64,000 nt of DNA from JAYEIA01 sp964472505 (GCA_964472505.1 CAYYQW010000005.1:31330-95329), one strand, 5' to 3'; positions 23,453 to 33,403 are shown, counted from the first letter of the stretch. Notes: generated by a model not told the origin, from the letters alone. Translations and numbers: made by a program.

Positions 23453-24373
23453 ATGCATATAAATGAAATATTAAAATATTCAAAACGCTTTGAAGTACAA
23501 TACAGGGGCGGCAAGGACAGTTTTGAAATAATGGGAAATTTAATGTCCGGAAAAGAGGCTTTGCTTACTTTTTGCAGAGATGATAATTTGGACGATATTG
23601 CACTCGCTTCAGAAAAAAACAACATAGCCGGGCTTTTTATACGAAAAAAATACGCCCACAAAATTAAAACAGATGCCACACTGATTTTTACTGAAAAGCC
23701 ATACTATGACTTTCATCTTTTTCATCAGTACCTGTATGAAAATACTGATTTTTTTGGTGTCAAAAAAGCCAATAAAATAGCCAAATCGGCTAAAATTCAC
23801 AGTTCTGCAATTATAGAAGATTTCGATATTATAATTGGAGAAAATTGCAAGATAGGAGCAGGAGTGGTGATACATTCCGGCAGCTCTATAGGCGATAATG
23901 TAACTATTGGAGCGGGCTGTGTGATTGGAGGTGAGAGTTTACACATTGCGTATGATAAGGGAAAGCGAGTTTTTATTTCGCATGTTGGAGGTGTTTATAT
24001 AGGTAATAATTCCTATTTGGGTTCAAACAATGTGATTATTAGGAATGTATATAAAGATCCGCCGACTTATATCGGGGAAAATGTAGCTATTGCAAATTTG
24101 GCTATGATAGGGCACAATGCTCGGGTGGAAGATGGTGTGCAAATTATATCCAATGTGGTATTGGGCGGCGGGTGTATCATTAAAAAAGGAGCAAGAGTTT
24201 CTTTTGGTGCCAATGTAGCCAACTATTGCGTGGTGGGCGAAAAGGCTTTTGTATCTATTGGCTCGGTAGTAACCAAAGATGTTCCTGTGGGAATGAAAGT
24301 AAGCGGAAATTTTGCCATAGAGCATTCAAAAAGAATACAACATGTTAAGGAAATAAATCGAAAATATGAATAA
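23453..24373 (+). CDS. LpxD-like left-handed beta-helix N-acyltransferase
   Basis: 306 residues: an N-terminal alpha/beta domain of about 95 residues like the uridine-binding domain of LpxD, then many hexapeptide repeats (AKIHSSAIIEDFDIIIGEN, VVIHSGSSIGDNVTIGAGCV). The catalytic-type histidine is in MIGHNARVEDGVQI. Real LpxD acylates UDP-3-O-acyl-glucosamine for lipid A. Being inside an O-antigen-like operon after an aminotransferase and a deacetylase, this copy more likely acylates the amino sugar of the repeat unit, and lipid A synthesis is the alternative. Confidence 0.75.
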   Translation: MHINEILKYSKRFEVQYRGGKDSFEIMGNLMSGKEALLTFCRDDNLDDIALASEKNNIAGLFIRKKYAHKIKTDATLIFTEKPYYDFHLFHQYLYENTDFFGVKKANKIAKSAKIHSSAIIEDFDIIIGENCKIGAGVVIHSGSSIGDNVTIGAGCVIGGESLHIAYDKGKRVFISHVGGVYIGNNSYLGSNNVIIRNVYKDPPTYIGENVAIANLAMIGHNARVEDGVQIISNVVLGGGCIIKKGARVSFGANVANYCVVGEKAFVSIGSVVTKDVPVGMKVSGNFAIEHSKRIQHVKEINRKYE

Positions 24374-24391
24374 TTTTGTACTATTCCGGCT

Positions 24392-25930
24392 ATGATTTTT
24401 ATGTATATAGTATTGCCTAATTTTTTTGTATTACTGTTTTTCTTCTCAAATAAAGATAAGAAAAATTTTGGTTCCGATCATGCGCTGCATTTGAGGATAA
24501 TTAAAGCGATAAAAAATAATAAGAATCGATTTTGCACGCACAATCCTTTTTCTGCAGGTGAAAAAATATTTGCGTACCCGCAGCTTATGCATTGGATATT
24601 GTCGTTTCTACCATCTGATATTTATACTCGAAAGCCCTATTACATAAGCCTTTTTGTAAAAATTGCAGATATTTTGTCCTTTAATTTATTTTTACTTTTT
24701 TTGTATAAGCATTTGAATTTTGAACCGATAACTTTTTTGTACGCTAATATTGTGTTCAATGTTTTCCCTTTGTCGTATGCTGCATGGAATGCCAAAAACA
24801 TGGGGCTTTCGGCACGGTATGCCGGCTTAGTTTTCGGACAAATCTACATCTACTTGATATTTTTTTATGTGTATACGGGCAATATTTATGCGCTGCCGGC
24901 AGTCTTTGCTGTTGTGTTTATTTTATTGCTGCTCAGTCAAATGGCGTTTCAGTTTGTATTGTTTAGTTTGCCTTTTTTCGTGCTGTTTTTTGGTATTCCG
25001 GAGTTGCTTTTGATGCCTTTTTTGGCTTTCGCCTTATTTTACGTAATGATGCCGAAAGTTGCCAAAAGTTTCGGCACTGCACAGTATAACCACAAGCGCA
25101 ATTATGCACTGTTTCTTTCCGAAATATATATACTTAAAAAATGCTACAGTGTATACCGTGATTTTGTTTATGATTTTTGGAAAATCCTGAAAAATGAACC
25201 GGATAAATACAAGGCTTTGTTTTACATTTCAAAAAACCCAATAGTAGAAATATTGTATGGTATGCCTTTTTTATGGTTTGTTTTGTATTACTTTTTTTTC
25301 GGAGCGCGTGAGTTTTCTGAGGAGATATCAATACTGATAAATATTGTATTTTCATCGCTTATTGTTTTTTTTCTTACCACATTCCGCAAAACTCGCTTCT
25401 TGGGTGAGCCTCAGAGGTATCCGGAGTTTGTAATTCCGGCTGTAACGATTTTGTTTGTGCTGTTGTATTCTTCGTCTGTTTTGATTTGGACATCTGCTTT
25501 TAGTATACTGATTATAACAGCCTATTTGTGGGCATTGAAAAAATCGGGCGGTGTAGAGCGTCTTAATGCCGCATATATTGAAGTATTTGAGCTTTTGAAA
25601 AAATACTACCCCACTGACAGCATAGTGGCTTCCAACGATGGTGAGCAACTGCGATTCTTGCTGGCTGACGATTTTCAGGTGTGCACACCGGTGGTTACAA
25701 AGTATTATAAAAACAAGCAGGAATTTCAGAAACAATTTTTATTCGAAACTTATAAAATAATATCACCTTTTTTTATTCAAAACGCCTTTGAAAAACAAAA
25801 ACCTGATATTTTCATTTTGAATAAAGCACTGTATGCAAAAGAAACTTTATTGGACGATTATCCGGATTTATTGAAAAACTATAAGTTGGAGTACAAAGTA
25901 TCAGACTGCGAGATTTATGGCAAATTATAA
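24392..25930 (+). CDS. Multi-spanning membrane protein, candidate GT-C glycosyltransferase or polymerase
   Basis: 512 residues with about ten hydrophobic helices. The first extracytoplasmic loop contains FGSDHALHLRIIKAIKNN, an acidic-His pattern like the catalytic loop of GT-C enzymes. A soluble C-terminal tail of about 130 residues (YYPTDSIVASNDGEQLRFLL, VVTKYYKNKQEF) resembles the C-terminal domain of such proteins. In the operon it fills the position expected for a polymerase or lipid-linked sugar transferase before the flippase. An ATG nine bases downstream (24401) is an equal start. Its 3' end overlaps the flippase gene by 14 nt. Confidence 0.6.
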   Translation: MIFMYIVLPNFFVLLFFFSNKDKKNFGSDHALHLRIIKAIKNNKNRFCTHNPFSAGEKIFAYPQLMHWILSFLPSDIYTRKPYYISLFVKIADILSFNLFLLFLYKHLNFEPITFLYANIVFNVFPLSYAAWNAKNMGLSARYAGLVFGQIYIYLIFFYVYTGNIYALPAVFAVVFILLLLSQMAFQFVLFSLPFFVLFFGIPELLLMPFLAFALFYVMMPKVAKSFGTAQYNHKRNYALFLSEIYILKKCYSVYRDFVYDFWKILKNEPDKYKALFYISKNPIVEILYGMPFLWFVLYYFFFGAREFSEEISILINIVFSSLIVFFLTTFRKTRFLGEPQRYPEFVIPAVTILFVLLYSSSVLIWTSAFSILIITAYLWALKKSGGVERLNAAYIEVFELLKKYYPTDSIVASNDGEQLRFLLADDFQVCTPVVTKYYKNKQEFQKQFLFETYKIISPFFIQNAFEKQKPDIFILNKALYAKETLLDDYPDLLKNYKLEYKVSDCEIYGKL

Positions 25931-27392
25931 AAAAATAATTGGGCTTTCCGGCATCTACTCATTGGGCAATATGGCGCAGGCAGCTATCAATTTTTTTCTT
26001 TTGCCTCTGTATGCAGTCTATCTGTCGCCGGAGGATTTTGGTGTAATAGCTTTAGTTACAATTTCTGCTACATTGCTCACTATTATCATTGATTCGGTTT
26101 CGGTGGCAAGTATTAAACGATACTATTACCATAAAGACTATCAACACCAAAGGGGACAGTATATTTTCACCTTGTTTGTTTACATTTTTTTGAAGTCTTT
26201 AATTTTGGGCTTTTTGTTTTATTTTTTTTCTGAGAATTTAAGCCGTTTAATTTTCGGCAATTTGGATTGGGTGAACTTATTTCAGCTTTACAGCTTGATT
26301 ATTGTTCTTTTACCGATTACTAATTTCTTCCAAACACTTTTAAAAATTAATGAAAAGGCACTTTATTTTATTGTAGTAAATACCGTTTCTGTTTTGATAG
26401 TTTTTGCAGTGGTCGTTGTTTTATTAAGGGATGGCTATGGCTTGTATAGTATTGTTTGGGGGCAAATTGCCAATCTTGCCTTTGTATCATTTGTCGTATT
26501 GTTTTATTTTTTGCGCATTGCAAAATTTCGTTTTGCCTTCAGGCTGCTTCCCCGACCGCTTAGGTACTCGTATCCGCTTACTTTATCTAATCTGAGTCAA
26601 GTACTGTTTGACGGTGCCGATCGATATATTCTGAAAATATTTGTATCGGTTCGCGAAATCGGTTTGTATGATTTGGCATACCGCATGTCGGGTTTATTTA
26701 ATATACTTATCAGCAAACCCGTAAGTGATTCAATTATGCCTTCTGTATATAAGGACGAAGAGAATCCGGAGAAAATTCGTTCTTTCTTAAAAATATTTAC
26801 CACTTATTATTTTATCGCAGCCATGTGGGCTACATTGTTTATATCGCTTTTTGCCAAAGAACTTATAACAGTATTAATGCTTAATAATGAAGACTTTATT
26901 GAAGCGTGGAAAATTATTCCGGTCGTGATTTATGCTAATGCTTTGCATGGTTTGGGATATTTTTTGGGCTGGGGTATGGTTATTAAAGAAAAGTCGTGGG
27001 CTATTTCTTTGATTATGATAGCTTCATTAGTGTTCAACCTATTGCTAAATTTTACTCTGATACCCTTTTTCGGTATTATGGGGGCAGCTTTTGCTACTTT
27101 GGTCAGCTATTTGATTTGGAATGTGTTAAAAATTTATTATTCGGGCAAATATTATTCTTTGTATTTTCAGTTAACACGACTTGGTACAGTATCAATTGTG
27201 TCGGTATTATTATATTTTGTGGGTTTGTTTGCGGCTCAGACAGGGATTTTATTATTTGATATTGGCATTAAATTATTACTTGTCATTTTGTACATACTGT
27301 TTTTTATATATTCCAATTTTTTGAATCTTACTGAAAAACAATACTTTGTTGAAAAGTACAACCAGTTGAGAAAGCGATTTAGTTTTCATTGA
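25917..27392 (+). CDS. Wzx-type polysaccharide flippase (MOP/MATE-like)
   Basis: 491 residues and about 14 hydrophobic helices. It has the flippase N-terminus GIYSLGNMAQAAINFFLLPLY followed by LSPEDFGVIALV, and YSYPLTLSNLSQVLFDGADRY in the middle, all typical of oligosaccharide flippases. It would flip undecaprenyl-linked repeat units across the inner membrane. It is the last gene of the plus-strand operon, and its 3' end overlaps that of the convergent methyltransferase gene by 14 nt. Confidence 0.88.
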   Translation: MANYKKIIGLSGIYSLGNMAQAAINFFLLPLYAVYLSPEDFGVIALVTISATLLTIIIDSVSVASIKRYYYHKDYQHQRGQYIFTLFVYIFLKSLILGFLFYFFSENLSRLIFGNLDWVNLFQLYSLIIVLLPITNFFQTLLKINEKALYFIVVNTVSVLIVFAVVVVLLRDGYGLYSIVWGQIANLAFVSFVVLFYFLRIAKFRFAFRLLPRPLRYSYPLTLSNLSQVLFDGADRYILKIFVSVREIGLYDLAYRMSGLFNILISKPVSDSIMPSVYKDEENPEKIRSFLKIFTTYYFIAAMWATLFISLFAKELITVLMLNNEDFIEAWKIIPVVIYANALHGLGYFLGWGMVIKEKSWAISLIMIASLVFNLLLNFTLIPFFGIMGAAFATLVSYLIWNVLKIYYSGKYYSLYFQLTRLGTVSIVSVLLYFVGLFAAQTGILLFDIGIKLLLVILYILFFIYSNFLNLTEKQYFVEKYNQLRKRFSFH

Positions 27393-28320
27393 TTATTTTC
27401 TTTGCCCACGCCTCTATGTTCCAACCCATATTTGGCAGGTTTAATCCGGCGTATATTCGGGCAATAAATTTATGTCTTGTCTTTATTTCAAGGTCAGATG
27501 TGTTTATTTTTAATGCTTCAGTCGGATAAGTACTCTGCACCTTGGCTTTGTTTGCACTTTTGGCTTTAAGATAAAAGTACAGCATCGACATGTTCATGCC
27601 ATAAGTTTTTATGCTAAATGTTTTTAGCCCCAAGCTGTTAAAGAAAGTATTGATACTTTTTTTTTCAAAAAAATTAACATGGCTTGGCGGTTTATTTTTG
27701 AAATAGTTATTGAAAAGCCGAATGAGAATATTGTTGAAGTTTGGAACACCGCTGATAATAAGCAACCCGTCGTTTTTTAGAAGACTTAGCAGTTTTCTTG
27801 TTATAGCAGTCATATCTCCTAAGTGCTCGTGTGTTGCGTGGGTATAAATTACATCAAAATATTTTTCGGGGTAGGTAGTGTTGAATATATTCTCAATTTC
27901 GATATTTAAGTTAAACACTTGCTTAGATTTTTTTGCATAAGGCGAAAAATCGCTGCCATAGGCATCTAAACCTTTGTGTCTTGCTCTTCGCAGAAAAAAC
28001 CCGGCACCGCAGCCAAATTCCAATATTTTCAATTTATTGGTTTTGAAGTGTTTTACTATTTTTTCCAATACAATATCGTAGTATGCCAACGAAAATATCG
28101 GTTCATTTTCTATATAGCCGTAGAAGCTGCTGTCTGTATATACATTCTTTTGTTCAATGACCGTGTTGAGAATATCGGCAAAAACCATATTACATTTTTG
28201 GCATCGTACAATATTGTGAGTATTTACAGTTGCAATATACTTTGCAGTTTTGCATTCACATACAGGGCAAGCCCTGTCGGCGGAATATTCTTTCAGTTTA
28301 TTTATTCTTTTCTTACCCAC
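27379..28320 (-). CDS. Class I SAM methyltransferase with N-terminal zinc ribbon
   Basis: 313 residues. Residues about 18-50 form a zinc ribbon (CPVCECKTAKY then VRCQKCNMVF), as in many C- and O-methyltransferases of polysaccharide loci. The methyltransferase domain has motif I KILEFGCGAGFFLRRARHKG, motif II AYGSDFSPYAKK, and FDVIYTHATHEHL. The substrate is probably a sugar or glycan end. Its start lies within the 3' end of the upstream membrane glycosyltransferase gene (19-nt overlap), so the two are co-transcribed. Confidence 0.82.
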   Translation of the reverse strand: MGKKRINKLKEYSADRACPVCECKTAKYIATVNTHNIVRCQKCNMVFADILNTVIEQKNVYTDSSFYGYIENEPIFSLAYYDIVLEKIVKHFKTNKLKILEFGCGAGFFLRRARHKGLDAYGSDFSPYAKKSKQVFNLNIEIENIFNTTYPEKYFDVIYTHATHEHLGDMTAITRKLLSLLKNDGLLIISGVPNFNNILIRLFNNYFKNKPPSHVNFFEKKSINTFFNSLGLKTFSIKTYGMNMSMLYFYLKAKSANKAKVQSTYPTEALKINTSDLEIKTRHKFIARIYAGLNLPNMGWNIEAWAKKIINEN

Positions 28321-30863
28321 GAAAATTCTGATTTTAGTTCTTCTTTAAAAATATTATCATTCTCAGGAATGGGCATGCCGTTATTGTACAGCATTTCAAC
28401 TTCATCGGCATCTAAAGTACGCAGAAAAATTCTTACGTAATTAATGTATTGGCTGTATTCCGGATTATATAGAAATTTTGCCAAAGAGTCTTCCGGTAAA
28501 ACAAGCTCTTTTTCATTAATAATACTTCCGTCTACATACAGCCCAAAGTCATTATTTTCAGTATCTTGAAAAAACACTATATGGTGCATGGCGGTGTCGT
28601 TCAAGTTGTAAATTTCTATTGAGTCTTCATCAGGGTACTTGAATTTTAAGCCGGCATTATCAGCAGTTGGACTAAGCTCAAGTATATCAGTAGAGTCTTC
28701 GCTTATAATAAAAAAAGGCGGATTGAAAATATTGTTTCGTATCGTAGTCCTGAAAGAAAGAGTAATCGATTGGTTCATATTAATATTTGCATACGGCATA
28801 TAAACTTGGTTTTCAAACTCTTGTTTTGTCTTGAGCATATCTTTTGTGTAAAAGAATACTTCCATGTTTGTGTCGTCTATTCCGGTACCGTGATATTTGG
28901 TAAAGTACAGGTTGGCATACTTTACCACCTCTTGGTCTATCATACCTCCGTATGAAGTGTAGAAGACTATCCAGCCTCTGTCATATTCGTGAAATTGTTC
29001 GTATATGGTATCAAAAGGCACTGCATCAAAATGACCCAGAGTGGAAGTTTGAATTTCGGGGTTAATATCTCGCAAAAAGTAGTGGGGTAGGTAATGAGTA
29101 AGTACTAAGTCGCCGGCTGTTGCATTTTCATTTACGGTTTGGCATGCTATGGAAGGACGCCCGGGATGAAGTTCATTTTCAAAGTAAAATGAATTATATC
29201 TGTTTGTAAATCCGAGAGATAGAATAATCAAAATAACAGCTGCAGCGGCAATTTTTCCAATGCCTGAGAATAGCGTTTTGAAAAATTTCACCCCAAAATC
29301 AATAAACAGTATCACCGGGAAGATAAATAAAAAGGATATGTAACGAAATGATACAGCATAGTCGAAAAGAAATGAAAAAGTAAGAAAACCAATTACAAGG
29401 TTTAGTAATAAAAATACGTATTTTTTTCGAAAATCCGGTTTTTTAATAAAAAATAAGAGTATCGTAATTATAGCCACAGCAGAAGTAGATGCAAAAGTGC
29501 CAAAAGGAAACTGTGTAAAAATATTAAAATATATTTCGCTGTTGTTTACTTTGAATATATTTTGCAATGCGCTCATTTGTAGTATGTTCATAAAGTCAAA
29601 CACAATAAATATCGTACTTCCCGCAATTCCGGCAATTAGTGCTGCAAGATATTTATGTTTGTATTCAAAAATGACAAGATACAGCAGAAAAAAAAGCAGC
29701 AACAGAAAAATAAATACGGCGTTCAGGTGTACTTCAATAGTGAGTATTGTAAGGGCAAAAGCAGCTAAAAGGTAGCCGTAGTGGAAGTTAAGGTATTTTG
29801 TTACGAAGGTGTTAAGTTTAGCGGGCAAACGTTTTATGGTATTTGTTTCTGTAATTCCTCTGTAAAAAAGATAACTCATAAGCAGATAAAGTGGTATGAA
29901 CATAGCATACATGCGCCCCCATCTGAAATGCATTAAATATTCCGGAATAAATATTACTGATAGTGAAACCAAAAAAGCACTTGTTTTGTTTTTGGTAAAA
30001 TAATAGCTTATTAAAAATGCGAACAGGCAAAACATAATTCCGAAAACAGCCGAAAAAAAACGATTCGACCATTCATTTACTCCAAACATTCTGAAAGCAA
30101 GTGATACAAGGTAAACGTGAGGATAAGCACGCGAATTTTCGATAGTCCCCATATCGTTTTTTACAAAATCCCAGTATCTGTACTCGCCGCTATGCATATA
30201 TCCTTTGGCTACGGTAAGCACGGTAGCTTCATCTGAGTATAAATCCACACTGTCCAATTTGTAAAACATTGTAAAGCCGGCTACTGATAGTATCAATATT
30301 AAAAGTGCCGTATTGCCGATTCCGAATTGTCTAATTTTCGCTTTAAGATTTGAAGGCTTATGGCCTTGGGTTTCATTGTAAGCATTTTCAAAGTTTTTTG
30401 TAAACTCTTGTCGGTATAGCCAAATAAGTATTGAACCGAAAGTGACTGCCGCGGGCATAAAAAATTTGGCAAAAGCCGAAATTTTTCTGAACTCACTTAT
30501 TAATTCACTCGAACTGTCTGTGTCAATAGCGTAAAAAACCGGCAGCAAGCATATTATGAAAGAAGCGACAAAGCCGATTTTGAAAATCAGTTTAATATTT
30601 TCCGTGTTAAAAAAGTAAAGCGTAACAAAACAGGCAAGTGAAATAATTAGGGCACCAAATAGAAAATAGTTCTTATTTAAGACAAGAATTGTCAGCTCAG
30701 TTTGTGTGGGTATCAGTAAATACATCAAAATAAAAAGTATCGGACTTGTAATCAGTGCTGTTATATGTCTGATACTGTTTCTATTGTTTTGCTTGACTGT
30801 TTTTGGTATTGCTTGCTTTGTTATTTCTCTCTCGGCTTTCGATTTTCGTTTTGTTCTTTTCAT
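28302..30863 (-). CDS. GT-C (ArnT/PMT-like) membrane glycosyltransferase with C-terminal LamG-like domain
   Basis: 853 residues. After a basic head there are about a dozen membrane helices. The first large loop contains DSVDLYSDEATVLTVAKGYM, the acidic catalytic motif of the GT39/ArnT superfamily, and EWSNRFFSAVFG follows. After the membrane part comes an extracytoplasmic domain with a mutase-like loop region, and the last ~160 residues look like a concanavalin/LamG jelly-roll (QSITLSFRTTI, HHIVFFQDTENNDFGLYVDG, VRIFLRTLDADEVEMLYNNG). GT-C enzymes move sugars from lipid carriers on the outer face of the inner membrane. A fused LamG domain is unusual and could bind the acceptor glycan. Minus-strand operon with the epimerase and GT4 genes. 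Confidence 0.78.
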   Translation of the reverse strand: MKRTKRKSKAEREITKQAIPKTVKQNNRNSIRHITALITSPILFILMYLLIPTQTELTILVLNKNYFLFGALIISLACFVTLYFFNTENIKLIFKIGFVASFIICLLPVFYAIDTDSSSELISEFRKISAFAKFFMPAAVTFGSILIWLYRQEFTKNFENAYNETQGHKPSNLKAKIRQFGIGNTALLILILSVAGFTMFYKLDSVDLYSDEATVLTVAKGYMHSGEYRYWDFVKNDMGTIENSRAYPHVYLVSLAFRMFGVNEWSNRFFSAVFGIMFCLFAFLISYYFTKNKTSAFLVSLSVIFIPEYLMHFRWGRMYAMFIPLYLLMSYLFYRGITETNTIKRLPAKLNTFVTKYLNFHYGYLLAAFALTILTIEVHLNAVFIFLLLLFFLLYLVIFEYKHKYLAALIAGIAGSTIFIVFDFMNILQMSALQNIFKVNNSEIYFNIFTQFPFGTFASTSAVAIITILLFFIKKPDFRKKYVFLLLNLVIGFLTFSFLFDYAVSFRYISFLFIFPVILFIDFGVKFFKTLFSGIGKIAAAAVILIILSLGFTNRYNSFYFENELHPGRPSIACQTVNENATAGDLVLTHYLPHYFLRDINPEIQTSTLGHFDAVPFDTIYEQFHEYDRGWIVFYTSYGGMIDQEVVKYANLYFTKYHGTGIDDTNMEVFFYTKDMLKTKQEFENQVYMPYANINMNQSITLSFRTTIRNNIFNPPFFIISEDSTDILELSPTADNAGLKFKYPDEDSIEIYNLNDTAMHHIVFFQDTENNDFGLYVDGSIINEKELVLPEDSLAKFLYNPEYSQYINYVRIFLRTLDADEVEMLYNNGMPIPENDNIFKEELKSEFSWVRKE

Positions 30864-30887
30864 GCTGTTACATTAGGGAAATACATT

Positions 30888-31178
30888 TTATAAATATAAT
30901 ACATAATAGTCAAAGATTTGAAAAAAGCAGAATAATATTTTTTTAGACTTTTTAAAAAACGAAAAGCTTTTGTGAAGTTTCACTTGTTTAATAATTTCAA
31001 AATCGGCTTGTCCGAAGTCGGCTAAGGCAAAATGCACATCAAAATCAGGGTCTTTGGCCAGCTCGGTACTCAACAGAAAAGTTTGCTTTTGAGCACCACC
31101 CGCTTTGTCTTCCGCATTTTTGGCATGCGGATTAAAGAGGTAATAGGCTCTCGGTATCACAAAACAAACTTTTTTCAT
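30888..31178 (-). pseudogene. Truncated GT4-family glycosyltransferase (N-terminal fragment)
   Basis: Only 96 residues remain of a GT4-type enzyme that normally has about 370-400. The fragment has the expected N-terminus (MKKVCFVIPRAYYLFNPHA, AGGAQKQTFLLSTELAKD), then degrades after KLHKSFSFFK. Another frame continues as SLKKYYSAFFKSLTIM and ends exactly in an ATGA overlap with the next gene, suggesting both an internal deletion and a frameshift. No C-terminal nucleotide-sugar-binding domain exists nearby. Its start overlaps the epimerase stop by 4 bp, consistent with an ancestral operon. Confidence 0.7.
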
Positions 31179-32227
31179 ATTTCGTAATATTTTTTATACC
31201 AATCAATGAATTGTTTTACACCTGTTTGGATATTTATTTTGGGTTTGTAATTAATGGCATTTGCTAATCCGGATATATCGGCAAAGGTTTCGGCCACATC
31301 ACCTTTTTGCATGGGCCGAAATTCTTTTTGGGCTTTTTTCCCCAAGTAATTTTCAATGGTCTCAATGAAATCCATGAGTTTTACCGGCCGGCTGTTTCCG
31401 ATGTTGTATATGCGGTAAGGAGCCGATGATGATGCCGGGTCCGGATGCTTGCCGTCCCAATTTTCATTTGGGTCGGGAATATTACGAAGCAAGCGTTTTA
31501 AGCCTTCGGTAATATCATCAATATAAGTAAAATCACGCTTCATATTGCCCATGTTGTTGATTTTTATGGCTTTGTCTTCTAAAATAGCTTTTGTAAACAT
31601 GAAGAGAGCCATGTCGGGTCGTCCCCAAGGGCCGTAAACGGTGAAAAAGCGCAAGCCGGTTACGGGCAGTTTAAATAAATGGCTGTAACTGTGCGCCATC
31701 ATTTCATTGGCTTTTTTGGTGGCTGCGTATAGGCTCACGGGATGCTCTGTGCCGGCTTCCGGTGAGAAAGGCATTTTTTCATTTAGCCCATACACGCTTG
31801 AGCTGCTTGCATATACGAGATGTTTAACGGAGAAATACCGACAAGCTTCTAAAATGTTGGAAAATCCGGTAAGGTTGCTGTCGATATAACTGTTGGGGTT
31901 TTCCAAACTGTAGCGCACACCGGCTTGTGCTGCCAGGTGGCAGACATAATCAAAATCGTACTGTTCAAATAGTTTATTGATGCTTTCTTTATCGGTAATA
32001 TCAGATTTGATGAAAGTATAATTCGGGTCTTTGATGCTCGGGCAAGCTTTTCCGTATTGAATCTCATCAATTTTTATGCCGCTTTCTTTCAGTCGGGCAA
32101 GTTTTAGCTTCTGGTCGTAATATGCGTTTATATTGTCTATACCGACAATTTTTGTATCCGTATTTATAAACTTTTGTACCGTATGGAAGCCAATAAAACC
32201 GGCTGCACCTGTAATCAACAGTTTCAT
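31175..32227 (-). CDS. UDP-glucuronate 4-epimerase-like SDR
   Basis: 350 residues, NAD-binding GAAGFIGFHTVQKF at the start, catalytic YASSSSVYG and YxxxK in YAATKKANEMMAHSYSHLF. FFTVYGPWGRPDMALFMF and the insertion after GIDNINAYYDQKLKLARL are characteristic of UDP-glucuronic acid 4-epimerases, which make UDP-galacturonate for capsule or LPS. Epimerisation of a different UDP-hexose is possible. It is 3 nt after the GT4 gene in a minus-strand operon. Confidence 0.88.
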   Translation of the reverse strand: MKLLITGAAGFIGFHTVQKFINTDTKIVGIDNINAYYDQKLKLARLKESGIKIDEIQYGKACPSIKDPNYTFIKSDITDKESINKLFEQYDFDYVCHLAAQAGVRYSLENPNSYIDSNLTGFSNILEACRYFSVKHLVYASSSSVYGLNEKMPFSPEAGTEHPVSLYAATKKANEMMAHSYSHLFKLPVTGLRFFTVYGPWGRPDMALFMFTKAILEDKAIKINNMGNMKRDFTYIDDITEGLKRLLRNIPDPNENWDGKHPDPASSSAPYRIYNIGNSRPVKLMDFIETIENYLGKKAQKEFRPMQKGDVAETFADISGLANAINYKPKINIQTGVKQFIDWYKKYYEI

Positions 32228-32230
32228 TTG

Positions 32231-33403
32231 TCAGAGTTGGTTTTGTGTATCATCTGAATTATGACCGGTAAGGTCTTTAAAAAGTTTCAAATATTCGAGG
32301 CTAATTTTTTCCCAATCAAATGTTTTAGCGCGTTTTTCGGAATGCACACCCATAGCTTTCAGATTTTCCGGATTATTGGCGGCTTCGTGCAAAATTATTG
32401 TGAGCCCCGAAACATCCCCGGCTTCAAAAATGTAGCCGTTATTGCTGTCCACCAGTTCTTTGGTGCCGCCTACATTTGTAACAACTGCCGGAAGGCCGCA
32501 AGCCATGGCCTCCAAAAGCGCATTGCTCATACCTTCGTTATATGAGGGCAGCACAAACAGATCGGCTTGTCTGTATTTTTCCGGCATTTCTTCGCGAGGC
32601 ACATAGCCCGAAAAATGAATTTGTTCCGATACATTTTTTTCTTTGGCGAAAGCCTTATATTTTTCGGTTTCATCGCCTTCGCCCACAAAATCGGCATACA
32701 TAATAATTCCCGTTTCTTTTTTTAGTTTTGAAAGCGCTTCAATCAAAGTATATTGTCCTTTACGTTTAATGAGTCTTCCGGTGCAAATCAGCCGGAGTGT
32801 TTGTTTTGAGTCAGAATGAACTGCGGGGCTGAATTTGTCTGTATCCACACCGTTGTAGATTGTTTGCGCTTTTATTTTCGGACAAATTGTTTCCGCCATT
32901 TTTTTCTCTGTTTCACACTTTACAATTATTCGCGCAGCTTTTTTCCAGATTAGTTTAATGAGCGGCGAAATTAATTTGTAGATAAAAGCGTAACGTTCCT
33001 CAAATCCGGGAATATCCGGCCCGCCTATTCTTACAATGTAGGGTGTTTTTTTTAATATATTCAGAAGTAATGCCGGCATTCCGGAAGGTACGCTTGTCCA
33101 TACAAAAACCAGATTATATTTTTGTTTTTTATGAAGGCGAAATGCCGCAAAGCTGCTGCTGATTGCATAGCGAATCAGCTCAATATTGGATGCATGATGA
33201 ATGTTTTTCTTCCCAACCGGAAGTTCAATAATTCTGATATTATCGGAAAAGTACCTTGTTTGTTTTTTGTTTCCGAAAGCGGATGTTACCAAGTCAATTT
33301 TAATTTCCGGAAAATTCTTAAAACGCTCGAACAGTTCCCGATTGACCGTTCCGGTTCCTCCTCCCAGAGGCGGAAATTCGTTGTTAAACATTAGTATTTT
33401 CAT
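32231..33403 (-). CDS. GT4-family glycosyltransferase
   Basis: This 390-residue GT-B enzyme has the GT4 N-terminus MKILMFNNEFPPLGGGTGTV, a central VKCETEKKMAE...IYNGVDTDKFSP, LICTGRLIKRKGQYTLIEAL, and the E-x7-E motif in LPSYNEGMSNALLEAMACG. It transfers a sugar from a nucleotide donor to a lipid-linked intermediate at the cytoplasmic face of the inner membrane. It is the first gene of the minus-strand polysaccharide operon and has a strong promoter 70-100 nt upstream. Donor and linkage are unknown. Confidence 0.9.
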   Translation of the reverse strand: MKILMFNNEFPPLGGGTGTVNRELFERFKNFPEIKIDLVTSAFGNKKQTRYFSDNIRIIELPVGKKNIHHASNIELIRYAISSSFAAFRLHKKQKYNLVFVWTSVPSGMPALLLNILKKTPYIVRIGGPDIPGFEERYAFIYKLISPLIKLIWKKAARIIVKCETEKKMAETICPKIKAQTIYNGVDTDKFSPAVHSDSKQTLRLICTGRLIKRKGQYTLIEALSKLKKETGIIMYADFVGEGDETEKYKAFAKEKNVSEQIHFSGYVPREEMPEKYRQADLFVLPSYNEGMSNALLEAMACGLPAVVTNVGGTKELVDSNNGYIFEAGDVSGLTIILHEAANNPENLKAMGVHSEKRAKTFDWEKISLEYLKLFKDLTGHNSDDTQNQL

